Assembly (NCBI RefSeq): GCF_050337045.1
Contig: NZ_JAKJSO010000023.1
Span: forward strand, 31,768 to 95,767
Source: Photobacterium kagoshimensis
GTDB taxonomy: Bacteria; Pseudomonadota; Gammaproteobacteria; Enterobacterales; Vibrionaceae
Direction of reading: 5' to 3'
DNA length: 64,000 bases
The notes under the pieces were generated by a model. That model worked only from the letters and a program-made list of their open reading frames with translations. It was not told where the DNA came from and searched no databases. This document shows positions 11,401 through 19,662 of the stretch, piece after piece (within the stretch, counting starts at the first letter, position 1; each line of letters opens with the position of its first letter). Both the position numbers and the translations under genes were made by a program.

Positions 11401-13010
11401 CGGATCGGATCGATCGGCGGGTTAGTCACCTGCGCAAACAGCTGCTTGAAGTAGTTAGAAAGGTGCTGTGATTGGTGCGACAGTACGGCCAGCGGCCAAT
11501 CCGCGCCCATTGCACTAAGAGGCTCATACCCTGTTTTTGCCAGTGGAACGATAATTTCGTTCACTTCTTCTGAGCTCATACCAAAGGCTTGCTGGTGATG
11601 CAGCAGACGCTCAGGCGTTGGCTGATGGTGCATGTTATCGGCATCAGGCAATGATTTAAGCGTAAGCAGGTTGTCTTTCACCCATTGCTCGTAAGGCTGT
11701 GCTGAGGCGATACTGTCTTTTACTTCTTCATCTGAAATGATACGACCTTGCTCAAGATCGGCGACAAAGATACGGCCAGGTTGCAAACGACCACGGAATT
11801 GCACATTCTCAGGTTCAATTTCTACCACCCCTGATTCCGATGCCATCACTAAGAAGTCATCTTTGGTGACTGTGTAGCGCGATGGACGTAGACCATTTCG
11901 GTCTAGGGTTGCACCTACTTGAACACCGTCGGTGAAACAAACAGACGCTGGACCATCCCAAGGTTCCATTACATTCGCGTGGTATTGGTAAAATGCGCGA
12001 CGTTTAGGATCCATGTTGGTGTTTTCTTGCCACGCCTCAGGGATCAGCATCATCAAAGCATGCGGTAGGCTACGGCCAGAGAGAACCAGTAGCTCCAGTG
12101 CCATATCGAAGTTGGATGAGTCAGAGCTACCTTCTTGACAGATAGGGAGCAGCATGTCGATTTCTTGCTGGCTGAACAAGTCAGACTCAAGAATGGCTTC
12201 ACGCGCCTTCATCCAATTCAAGTTACCGCGCACTGTGTTGATTTCACCATTGTGGGCGATGTAACGGAAAGGTTGGGCGAGACGCCAGCGTGGGAAGGTA
12301 TTGGTTGAGAAGCGAGAGTGCACGAGGGCAAGCGCTGTCACCATAGTTGGGTTTTGCAGGTCAAGGAAGTACTGAGGTACCTGCTCTGTGGTGAGCTGAC
12401 CTTTATACACCAATGTCTTATAAGACAGTGAGTTGATGTAGAAGTCATCGCCAATATTCGACACGCTTTCTAGGCACACACGCACCGTATAGTTACGAAG
12501 CACGTAGAGTTTGCGTTCGAGTACGGCAGGATCTAGGTTACTACCACCTGTGATAAACACATGTTCAAACTGGGGTTCAGTGCTGAGCGGATCGTCACCA
12601 AGCATTGAGTTATCAACGGGTAAAACGCGATAACCGATCACTTCAAGGTCGAGGCGATTCGCATTACGTTCGAGGATATCGCGACACTGTTGACGTTTGT
12701 GTTCGTCTTTTGGAAAAAGCACCACACCGACACCATATTGCTCAAAAGAGGGCAACTTGATACCGAGCTTAACGGTTTCTTCGAGTAAGAACTCGTGCGG
12801 TTTCTGCAGTAAAATACCCGCGCCATCACCACTTGATGGATCACAACCTTGGCCGCCGCGGTGTTCCATGCGGGCCAGCATATCAAGGGCTTGAGTGACA
12901 ATCTCGTGGGATTTACGGTTCTTTAAATGGGCAACAAAGCCGATACCACAGGCATCGTGCTCTAATTCAGGTACATAAAGCCCCTGAGCATTAAGCTCTT
13001 GATCTGTCAT
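8463..13010 (-). CDS. gltB: Glutamate synthase large subunit, second (1515-aa) type
   Basis: This is a second GOGAT alpha subunit of 1515 residues. The amidotransferase nucleophile is probably Cys21 in HDACGIG, after a 20-residue propeptide. The FMN synthase domain carries the 3Fe-4S motif CIMMRKCHKNTC, and the C-terminal GXGXG domain is complete, with no sign of decay. It lacks the KDNCGFGLIAHIEG start of the E. coli-type copy, so the two look like ancient, separately inherited GOGATs rather than a recent duplication. The ATG is preceded by AAGGA. It forms an operon with the overlapping gltD. A 600-bp spacer with a CRP-like site lies upstream. Confidence 0.96.
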   Translation of the reverse strand: MTDQELNAQGLYVPELEHDACGIGFVAHLKNRKSHEIVTQALDMLARMEHRGGQGCDPSSGDGAGILLQKPHEFLLEETVKLGIKLPSFEQYGVGVVLFPKDEHKRQQCRDILERNANRLDLEVIGYRVLPVDNSMLGDDPLSTEPQFEHVFITGGSNLDPAVLERKLYVLRNYTVRVCLESVSNIGDDFYINSLSYKTLVYKGQLTTEQVPQYFLDLQNPTMVTALALVHSRFSTNTFPRWRLAQPFRYIAHNGEINTVRGNLNWMKAREAILESDLFSQQEIDMLLPICQEGSSDSSNFDMALELLVLSGRSLPHALMMLIPEAWQENTNMDPKRRAFYQYHANVMEPWDGPASVCFTDGVQVGATLDRNGLRPSRYTVTKDDFLVMASESGVVEIEPENVQFRGRLQPGRIFVADLEQGRIISDEEVKDSIASAQPYEQWVKDNLLTLKSLPDADNMHHQPTPERLLHHQQAFGMSSEEVNEIIVPLAKTGYEPLSAMGADWPLAVLSHQSQHLSNYFKQLFAQVTNPPIDPIRERMVMSLNTYLGKDQNLLDETPEHCQKVELESPVLSNAELEKLRAIDKEHLQAKTLDIVFRANGENGKLERALKRICQYSEDAVQDGYSIIILTDRAVNSNHAAIPAMLAVGAVHHHLIRKGLRAKCDIIVETGDARETHHFATLVGYGANAVNPYLVTETLVDLQKKRKLDPELPTEELFNNYRKGVNGGLLKIFSKMGISTLQSYHGAQIFEALGISKAVVDKYFTGTVSRIQGLTIDDIAHEVLIRHRVGYPTREIPIQMLDVGGVYQWKQRGEKHLFNPETISLLQQSTRGKDYSQFKQYCHAVDSQGDNAATLRSQLEFIKSPAGAIPLAEVEPIESILKRFATGAMSFGSISYEAHSTLAVAMNRIGAKSNSGEGGEDPDRFEKKENGDWERSAIKQVASGRFGVTSYYLTNSDEIQIKMAQGAKPGEGGQLPGDKVDDWIGATRHSTPGVGLISPPPHHDIYSIEDLAQLIYDLKNANRAGRVNVKLVSEAGVGTIASGVAKAKADVVLIAGFDGGTGASPMSSIRHTGLPWELGLAETHQTLLKNGLRNRIVVQSDGQMKTPRDLAVATLLGAEEWGVATAALVVEGCIMMRKCHKNTCPVGIATQNKTLRERFDGRVEDVVTFFQYMAEGLREVMAELGFRTIDEMVGQSHKLKIREDIGHWKYKNLDLSPVLFVEPARQEDGIYNQREQDHNLENVLDRKLIEAAAPALTQGKQVDTELEIINTDRSVGTMLSNEISKIYKDQGLPQPMNVKFTGSAGQSLGAFLAKGVKFEVEGDANDYWGKGLSGGTLVLYPDANSSIIPEDNIIVGNVCFYGATSGESYIRGLAGERFCVRNSGAEVVVEGVGDHGCEYMTGGVAVILGQTGRNFAAGMSGGVAYVWDQFGDFETKLNPELVDLDPIEQEDKERLQRMLSKHVEYTGSTVAQTFLSNFETNLQKMVKVMPRDYKAVLQQRKAEAANKEELEAVNG

Positions 13011-13633
13011 AGATACATCCTTCCAGTGTTCAACAGGCCTTTCCCAGGTCTGTTCTATCCCTAATCGTTATATCGTCACATCTTGCTCACTGTGAGTGGA
13101 CTACCTGTCCAGTGATCAAAACGGTGCGTTTGCTGTGGGATGATGTGTGAATCATTTAGCAAACTTAATTTTGCAGCACATCTATTCTGGTAATTAGATA
13201 TGCTGTCTTTTAATGAACTAGTGACATAAATCACTGCTTTTAGCGGGTTTTATGTCACAAATGTTGCTCATTATTTGCACACAAGTGTAACTATCCTACA
13301 GTTTTGATACTTTAATTACCAACAAAAAATAGCGTGATGAATCCACTATCCTCATAACCACTGCATGTAAGTGATACATGGGTGCGTAAATATTCGATAA
13401 TCGTTCTTATTTTGCATATTAACCAAACACCATTTTTATTTGTCCCTGTTAACTTTGTGGGTAATGGGTGTGAGTGGTTGTTTCAGTTGTTGTTTTTTAT
13501 TTACATAGAAAAAGGGACTGGCCGAGCGAGGGAGATTTACGTGCTTTTCTTGTTTTAACACAATTTTAAGCATTCGCTTTGGTGCTACGCTGCGCGGCTT
13601 ATTTTTTCCATGGCCGAATATTCAGGTGATAAA
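13011..13633. other. Divergent intergenic region, gltB copy 2 / yhcC
   Basis: About 620 bp without a supported gene. It must contain the promoters of the second gltBD operon (minus) and of the radical SAM gene (plus). The only clear element is the CRP-like palindrome at 13220-13235, listed separately. The rest is AT-rich with short inverted repeats near 13090-13120 that I cannot assign. Confidence 0.5.
13220..13235. promoter_or_regulatory. CRP-like binding site
   Basis: AGTGACATAAATCACT is a perfect 16-bp palindrome with GTGA-N6-TCAC half-sites, as in the CRP consensus. It is 210 bp upstream of gltB copy 2 and 399 bp upstream of yhcC. Catabolite control of the second GOGAT operon is a reasonable inference but untested. 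Confidence 0.55.
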
Positions 13634-14569
13634 ATGCAACTACACGAACTCGTAAATACATTCGGGCAAGATTTACACCGCCGCTATGGTGAAAAAGTAC
13701 ATAAGTTAACCTTACATGGTGGCTTCAGTTGCCCTAACCGCGATGGCACAATTGGTCGCGGTGGCTGTACCTTCTGTAATGTCGCCTCGTTTGCTGATGA
13801 GCAAGCACAATACTTACCTATCGAGCAGCAACTAAACCAACGCGCGGGTGAGATCCACCGTGCCAAGCGCTATCTTGCGTATTTTCAGGCATATACCAGT
13901 ACCTATGCTGAAGTACAAACCCTGAAAAAAATGTATGAAGAAGCCCTTCAAAGTGCTGATATTGTCGGTTTGTGTGTGGGAACACGTCCAGATTGTGTGC
14001 CAGATGCCGTGCTTGAACTTTTGGCGGAGTACCACCAACAAGGCTATGAAATTTGGCTCGAACTTGGGCTACAAACCGCGAACGATAAAACCCTCAAGCG
14101 GATTAACCGTGGTCATGACTTTGCGTGTTACCAAGCCATTACACAGCGAGCACGCGCCCTTGGGTTAAAGGTTTGTGCGCACTTGATTGTTGGCCTGCCT
14201 GGAGACACCAAAGCCGATAACATCGAGACGATTGAAAAAGTCGTTGCGGCAGGGGTGGATGGGATTAAATTGCACCCGCTTCATATTGTCGAGGGCAGCA
14301 AAATGGGGCAAGCATGGAAAGCGGATCGTTTAAATGCGATTAGCCTTGAAGAGTATACGGATATTGCAGCGGAGATGATTCGCTTAACACCACCAGAGGT
14401 GATTTATCACCGTGTCTCAGCCAGTGCACGTCGGCCAACCTTATTAGCGCCAGAATGGTGTGAAAATCGATGGTTAGCCATGACAGAGATAGGCCGTAAT
14501 TTAGATAAACAAGGGGCACAAGGCTTCAGCCTTGATCGTCCTTTTGTTTATGAGCCGTTTGCCAAGTAG
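13634..14569 (+). CDS. yhcC: YhcC/TIGR01212-type radical SAM protein
   Basis: A radical SAM enzyme of the YhcC family, whose substrate I do not know. The cluster motif CPNRDGTIGRGGCTFCN, with Cys spacing as in the YhcC subfamily, sits within the first 45 residues, and the barrel motifs follow (CVGTRPDCVPD, ELGLQT, HLIVGLPGDT). I chose the ATG at 13634 (311 aa, MQLHELVNTFG) over the one at 13610. It matches the E. coli YhcC start and has AGGTG at the right distance. E. coli also has yhcC between arcB and gltB, so the neighbourhood is conserved, although here a GGDEF gene separates it from arcB. Confidence 0.92.
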   Translation: MQLHELVNTFGQDLHRRYGEKVHKLTLHGGFSCPNRDGTIGRGGCTFCNVASFADEQAQYLPIEQQLNQRAGEIHRAKRYLAYFQAYTSTYAEVQTLKKMYEEALQSADIVGLCVGTRPDCVPDAVLELLAEYHQQGYEIWLELGLQTANDKTLKRINRGHDFACYQAITQRARALGLKVCAHLIVGLPGDTKADNIETIEKVVAAGVDGIKLHPLHIVEGSKMGQAWKADRLNAISLEEYTDIAAEMIRLTPPEVIYHRVSASARRPTLLAPEWCENRWLAMTEIGRNLDKQGAQGFSLDRPFVYEPFAK

Positions 14570-14642
14570 CTTCAATATCGATTGAGTTGCGCAAATACTC
14601 AAAAACGGTAGGGGATTGTGGTAACGTACGCATACTATTGCG

Positions 14643-14659
14643 TTGCTAGTTAATAGCAA
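14643..14659. repeat. Small inverted repeat upstream of the GGDEF gene
   Basis: TTGCTA-GTTAA-TAGCAA lies 45-61 bp before the GGDEF gene start. It could be an operator or a weak 3' hairpin of the yhcC transcript. No T-run follows, so it is unlikely to be an intrinsic terminator. Confidence 0.3.
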
Positions 14660-14703
14660 GCGCTGCCAATATGCTTAATAAAGCAAACATCCCCTAAGGT
14701 AAT

Positions 14704-16545
14704 GTGTTCAGACCGATGACGACTCCTAAATTTGCCGTTCACATGGCCTGTTTTTTATTGTTGGCCGGATTATCCCCAATAGCACAAGCGGCCCCGTTGC
14801 CGCTTGAGCAGCCCCTTTTCATTTTTGCGCTGATCCTCGCGATGATTGTCTTTGCGGGATCTATTTTGGCGCTCGTCTTTCATAATGCAGAGGCTTTTTC
14901 TTTCCGTAAGCTCTATTCAATGCTCACCAATTTGCCTATTGCAACCTTGATTGTCAGTAGTAAAGACGGCAAGTTGATGTACGGTAATAAAGCGAGTCGG
15001 GAGCTACTGGGGATCCGAAAAGTAGGCAGTAGCTACTATTATCCTCCAGAAGTCGAAGCCCAGATGATATGTGATGTGTTACGGCCACATACATCATTAT
15101 TGAGCTTCAAAAGTTGGAAAGAAGAATTACAGTTTTCTGGCAAGCACCCCCTTTCTGTTCTCGTTTCTGGCCAATATGTCAGATATAAATGGCAACCCGC
15201 ATGGCTACTTTTTATCTCTCCAGCCAATGAAGCCAGCCAGCCCGATACGACCAGTCAGCGCGATCATCGTGTGTTACAAGGAGTGTTGAATTCGCTATCG
15301 GAATTGGTCTATTTTCAGGATAAATCGGGCAAGGTGATGGGCACCAATAAGGCGTTTGACCGTTTTTGGCGCGAGCGTGAAAGTGAAGGTTTGATCGACA
15401 GTATCGAAGTATCATCAAAAAATAACTCAACCCACACATGGACGACTTCGCCTGATGGGGCAAGTCGTTTACTCGAAACCAATAAAACGGCTTTGATTGG
15501 CGACTATGGTGAGATTTTAGGCTCATTAAGCATTAGCCATGACGTGACGGATTGGCATGAAATGCAAGAAAGCCTAAAGCAAGAGATAGAAAAACGAGAA
15601 GTCACCGAGCAAGCGTTAGCGCACCGTAATAACTTATTGGATACGATTTTAAGCGCCAGCCAAGATCCCATTGGTTTGTATAACGAGCATTGGGTGTACG
15701 TTGGTTGTAACGAGCCGTTTGCTCGAGCCTTGGGTTACACGCAAGAGTCGCTATTAGGAAAAAGAGCACCAGACGTTATTGACCCTGAGAAATGGTCTGA
15801 ATTTAGAGCGGTAAATGAGCAAGTGATCAGGGATAGGGTGACGGTTAAAACCGAAGACTATGTGATTTTGCCTGATGGTGAGCCGATTTGGTATGAGGTG
15901 GCCACATCACCATACCAAGATCCCATTGAAGGCACTGCAGGAGTACTGGTGATGGGGCGTGATATTACGGAACGTAAGCACGCGCAGCAGCAGCTTGCAG
16001 ATGCGATCATGGAACTGCAAGAGCTCAGTTTTATTGATAGTTTAACCAAAGTCGCAAACCGACGTAGCTTCGATGAGCATTTGCGTAAAATGTGGCACAG
16101 CCATATTCGAGAGCAAAAATCACTGACATTGATCCTGTGTGATATTGATAACTTTAAAGCGTACAACGACAACTACGGCCACCAACAAGGGGATAGTGCG
16201 CTATTAGCTGTCGCCAGAACGTTGAGCCAAGTGATTAAGCGTGAAACGGATGAAGTCGCCCGCTATGGTGGTGAAGAGTTTGCTTTCTTACTACCGTGTA
16301 CCGATTTAGAGGGTGGGCAAACTGTCGCGCGCAATATTCATCGCTATATCGCCCAAGCGGCCATCGAACACGCTTATTCGGAAGTAAAAGATGTGCTAAC
16401 GGTTAGCCTAGGCGTTGCAACGGTTACGCCAGTGCCGAATCAAGATTATGGCGAACTGGTGCGAATGGCCGATATTGCCCTTTATAAAGCAAAAGCGTCT
16501 GGCCGAAACTGTACCATGGTGATGTCGGATAACAGTGATTTTTAA
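14704..16545 (+). CDS. Membrane PAS-PAS-GGDEF diguanylate cyclase
   Basis: Predicted inner-membrane sensor that makes cyclic di-GMP from two GTP. Order: a hydrophobic, signal-like N-terminus (about 10-30), a second membrane segment (about 38-60), PAS-like sensor domains to about residue 430, then a GGDEF domain. The active-site motif GGEEF is at about 522-526, and an RETD inhibitory I-site lies exactly five residues upstream, so it should be active and product-inhibited. The start is a GTG with AAGG 4 nt upstream; an ATG at 14716 is an alternative. It lies between yhcC and arcB, which are adjacent in E. coli, suggesting insertion into an older gene order. The signal sensed is unknown. Confidence 0.88.
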   Translation: MFRPMTTPKFAVHMACFLLLAGLSPIAQAAPLPLEQPLFIFALILAMIVFAGSILALVFHNAEAFSFRKLYSMLTNLPIATLIVSSKDGKLMYGNKASRELLGIRKVGSSYYYPPEVEAQMICDVLRPHTSLLSFKSWKEELQFSGKHPLSVLVSGQYVRYKWQPAWLLFISPANEASQPDTTSQRDHRVLQGVLNSLSELVYFQDKSGKVMGTNKAFDRFWRERESEGLIDSIEVSSKNNSTHTWTTSPDGASRLLETNKTALIGDYGEILGSLSISHDVTDWHEMQESLKQEIEKREVTEQALAHRNNLLDTILSASQDPIGLYNEHWVYVGCNEPFARALGYTQESLLGKRAPDVIDPEKWSEFRAVNEQVIRDRVTVKTEDYVILPDGEPIWYEVATSPYQDPIEGTAGVLVMGRDITERKHAQQQLADAIMELQELSFIDSLTKVANRRSFDEHLRKMWHSHIREQKSLTLILCDIDNFKAYNDNYGHQQGDSALLAVARTLSQVIKRETDEVARYGGEEFAFLLPCTDLEGGQTVARNIHRYIAQAAIEHAYSEVKDVLTVSLGVATVTPVPNQDYGELVRMADIALYKAKASGRNCTMVMSDNSDF

Positions 16546-16591
16546 GTGCGAAGTACGTTGGCTTAAAAATACGGGCTCGACAAACATAACA

Positions 16592-16615
16592 AACCTGCGC
16601 AAGCAGGTTTTTTTT
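16592..16615 (+). terminator. Rho-independent terminator of the GGDEF gene
   Basis: The stem AACCTGC (16592-16598) / GCAGGTT (16603-16609) has a GCAA tetraloop and is followed by six or more T. It separates the GGDEF gene from arcB. Confidence 0.93.
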
Positions 16616-16707
16616 GCTCTGAATCACGCGAACTGAGGCGCTTCTCCTTGGGGAAATCGCCCTGCACACTTATGATGACAACAATGCTGTGAATAATGGA
16701 TTTAATC

Positions 16708-19077
16708 ATGAAACAAATCAAAGTGCTGGCCCAGTTTTACGTCGACTTGTTGGTCAAACTTGGGCTTGTCCGATTTAGCTTACTGCTGGCGTTAGCCTTG
16801 GTGGCGCTAGCCGTGGTGGTACAAGTTGGAGTGACCTTGGTATTGCAAGGTGAAGTGAACGACATTGATATTGTACGGTCGGTATTTTTTGGCCTGTTAA
16901 TCACACCTTGGGCGGTTTATTTTCTATCGGTCGTGGTTGATCAGTTGGAAGACTCTCGCCAGCGCTTATCGAAGTTAGTGACAAAATTAGAAGAAATGCG
17001 TTCACGCGATATGCAGCTGAACAATCAGCTGCAAGAGAACATCAGCCAGCTGAACTCAGAGATTGAAGAGCGTGAAAAAGCTGAAGAAGGGCGTCAGATC
17101 GCGATGCAAGATCTCGAAAATGAGGTCTACCAACGTGAAAATGCTCAACTTGAACTCGCCGAACAAAGTGCACTGCTGAAATCTTTCCTCGATGCTTCCC
17201 CTGATTTAATTTATTACCGCAATGAAAAAGGGCGCTTTTCAGGTTGCAACCGTGCGATGCAAGAACTGACGGGTAAAACAGAAAAAGCGTTAGTTGGCCT
17301 TACCCCTTGGGATGTTTACAGCGAAGAAGTCGCTAGCAAAATAGCGGAAACTGACCAGCAAGTATTTAACCAAAATGTGTCGCTTACCTATGAGCAATGG
17401 TTGGAATACCCTGATGGCCATAAAGCCATATTTGAACTTCGTAAAGTACCATTTTACAGCAGAGATGGGCGTCGCTTAGGTTTGATGGGCTTTGGCCGTG
17501 ATATTACCGAGCGTAAGCAATATCAAGATGCGCAAGAAAAAGCGAGCCGCGATAAGACAGCCTTTATCTCAACCATCAGCCACGAATTACGTACGCCACT
17601 GAACGGTATTGTTGGCCTGAGCCGCATGTTACTGGATAGTGAGTTAAATCCAGAGCAGCGCGGTTACATGCGAACGGTGCATGTTAGTGCGATAACACTG
17701 GGTAATATTTTTAACGATATTATCGACATGGATAAATCAGATCGTCGTCGTTTAGAGCTACTGCCTAAGCCCCATGATTTTCATGAGTTTGTTGATGAGA
17801 TGGAAAATATCTCGAGCCTCATGGCTGAACAAAAACATCTGCGTTTTGATTTAGAGCGCTTATCTGAGCTACCTAAGTGTATTGAAGTCGACGGTACGCG
17901 CCTGCGCCAAGTGTTGTGGAATTTGATCAGTAATGCGACCAAGTTCACCAAAGAAGGCGGGGTGATTTTATCGGTGAGCAGCGAGCTACTTGATAATAAC
18001 CAAGCAGAGATTGTCTTTGAAGTAGAAGACAGTGGTATTGGCATGCCGCACGATGAACTCGATAAAATCTTTGCCATGTACTACCAAGTTAAAGATGAGA
18101 ACGACAACTTACATGCGGTTGGCACCGGGATTGGTTTAGCGGTTTCTCGTCAGTTGGTCCAAATGATGGGCGGTGATATTACCGTAATGTCTGATGTGGG
18201 CGAAGGTAGTACGTTTACGGTGACGATTCGAGTGCCTGTGGTGGAAATGGCAGCAGAAGAAGAAACCATGCCTGAGATCCAACAAGCCAGTCTCAGTATT
18301 TTGATGGTCGAAGATATTGAGTTGAATATTACGGTAGCTAAAGCATTACTAGAGAGCTTGGGGCATGAGGTGACCGTTGCTATGCGGGGCGATGAAGCGT
18401 TAGCGATCTTCGACCCAGAAGCATTTGATTTAGTGCTATTGGATATTCAACTGCCTGATATGACGGGCTTTGATATTGCACAAAAACTACGGGAACAATA
18501 CGATTATTTACCAGCCCTTGTTGCGCTAACGGCAAACGTGATTAGCGATAAAAGCGAATACTTAGCCAAAGGTATGGATGAAGCGTTAAGTAAACCATTG
18601 AGTGTCAAAGCGATCACTGATGTGATTCAAAATCTCGTGCTCACTTGTCCGATTGATTACGATGAGGAAGACGAGGCTGAAGTTGAAGAAAGCAGCGTGC
18701 CACCGAGTGATGAGATCATGAATCAGTTACTCGACCTAGAAATGCTTGAATCGTACGTGGATATTGTCGGTACCCAACCGGTTCATGACAGCATCGCGAT
18801 GTTTGAAAAAATGATGCCGGATTATATTGCGATCCTCGATTCAAACATGATCGCTAAAGATAAAGACGGTATTAAGTTTGAAGCCCACAAAATTAAAGGG
18901 GCGGCAGGCTCTATTGGCTTAAAACACATCCAGCAAGTGGCTCAAAAAGCGCAATCACCAGAGCTGCCAGCGTGGTGGGAGAACATTAACGACTGGGTTG
19001 ATGAGATTAAAAGCGGTTATGAACCTGATCTGCAAGTGCTACGTAATTGGCTTGCACAGCAAGAGGATAAATCATGA
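16708..19077 (+). CDS. arcB: Aerobic respiration control hybrid sensor kinase ArcB
   Basis: Inner-membrane tripartite kinase that senses the quinone pool redox state and phosphorylates ArcA. With the ATG at 16708 it has 789 residues and begins MKQIKVLAQFYVDL, like E. coli ArcB. An upstream in-frame ATG at 16696 has no ribosome binding site. Order: two membrane segments (about 20-75), coiled coil, PAS, HisKA with His292 (SHELRTPLNG), HATPase, receiver with Asp579 (LLDIQLPD), and HPt with His727 (HKIKGAAGS). All three phospho-relay residues are present. Its last 4 nt overlap the start of a lipoprotein gene. The partner arcA is convergent and next door, unlike in E. coli, where the two are far apart. 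Confidence 0.96.
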   Translation: MKQIKVLAQFYVDLLVKLGLVRFSLLLALALVALAVVVQVGVTLVLQGEVNDIDIVRSVFFGLLITPWAVYFLSVVVDQLEDSRQRLSKLVTKLEEMRSRDMQLNNQLQENISQLNSEIEEREKAEEGRQIAMQDLENEVYQRENAQLELAEQSALLKSFLDASPDLIYYRNEKGRFSGCNRAMQELTGKTEKALVGLTPWDVYSEEVASKIAETDQQVFNQNVSLTYEQWLEYPDGHKAIFELRKVPFYSRDGRRLGLMGFGRDITERKQYQDAQEKASRDKTAFISTISHELRTPLNGIVGLSRMLLDSELNPEQRGYMRTVHVSAITLGNIFNDIIDMDKSDRRRLELLPKPHDFHEFVDEMENISSLMAEQKHLRFDLERLSELPKCIEVDGTRLRQVLWNLISNATKFTKEGGVILSVSSELLDNNQAEIVFEVEDSGIGMPHDELDKIFAMYYQVKDENDNLHAVGTGIGLAVSRQLVQMMGGDITVMSDVGEGSTFTVTIRVPVVEMAAEEETMPEIQQASLSILMVEDIELNITVAKALLESLGHEVTVAMRGDEALAIFDPEAFDLVLLDIQLPDMTGFDIAQKLREQYDYLPALVALTANVISDKSEYLAKGMDEALSKPLSVKAITDVIQNLVLTCPIDYDEEDEAEVEESSVPPSDEIMNQLLDLEMLESYVDIVGTQPVHDSIAMFEKMMPDYIAILDSNMIAKDKDGIKFEAHKIKGAAGSIGLKHIQQVAQKAQSPELPAWWENINDWVDEIKSGYEPDLQVLRNWLAQQEDKS

Positions 19078-19559
19078 AGGGATTGAAAATAGCAGGCGTG
19101 CTGGCGAGCAGCATGGTGTTAATGGCCTGCGCTGGGCAAAGTAGCACAACGTCAACGCAACAGAATGATATTTGGCAGTCACCGGGTCAAGTCATGCTAG
19201 CAGAGACTCCTGCGAAGTTAGATAGCTATTTATGGCTCAATAGCATGCCTGTTGTTGGCGAAGGAGATAACCAGCAAGGCACTTTGCTTGCGTCAGTGAA
19301 GGTGGTGAGTGCGACTCAGCAAGCTTTGCCTAAAGAGGTGACAGTAACACAGGTGCTATTGGCAACAGACAATCAGCAATGGTTGTCGAACCGTCAGCTT
19401 GAAGTGAATCCGATGGATAACAATGGGATTGAAGTTATGCTGCGCCAAGGCCCGAATTGGCCCGCAGGTACAGCGGTCAACGTGGCGTTAACGTTAAGCT
19501 ATCAAGGCAAAGAAATGACCCTGACCCAGCGCCAAGTCAAAATCGATCAGGTTTTCTAA
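19074..19559 (+). CDS. Small lipoprotein translationally coupled to arcB
   Basis: A 161-residue protein I do not recognise. Residues 1-19 form a lipoprotein signal peptide ending in the lipobox VLMAC, so Cys19 would be lipidated. Aspartate is absent at +2 (AlaGly follows), which predicts outer-membrane sorting. The rest is Gln/Thr/Val-rich with predicted beta strands and no cofactor motif. Its ATG overlaps the arcB stop (ATGA, 19074-19077), so it is co-transcribed and probably co-translated with arcB. A role linked to ArcB signalling is possible but purely positional. Confidence 0.85.
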   Translation: MKGLKIAGVLASSMVLMACAGQSSTTSTQQNDIWQSPGQVMLAETPAKLDSYLWLNSMPVVGEGDNQQGTLLASVKVVSATQQALPKEVTVTQVLLATDNQQWLSNRQLEVNPMDNNGIEVMLRQGPNWPAGTAVNVALTLSYQGKEMTLTQRQVKIDQVF

Positions 19560-19616
19560 GCATCTAGTTTGTTGGTGAGCTTACTCAGGGGCTGGTTTTT
19601 AAAGGCTGTAGATACA

Positions 19617-19644
19617 AAAAAGGCACTTTTCAGTGCCTTTTTTT
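19617..19644. terminator. Bidirectional terminator between arcB operon and arcA
   Basis: The stem AAAAGGCACT / AGTGCCTTTT is flanked by A and T runs on either side. It can end transcription of both the arcB-lipoprotein operon and the convergent arcA. Confidence 0.9.
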
Positions 19645-19662
19645 ATTGAATAAACACAGGGC

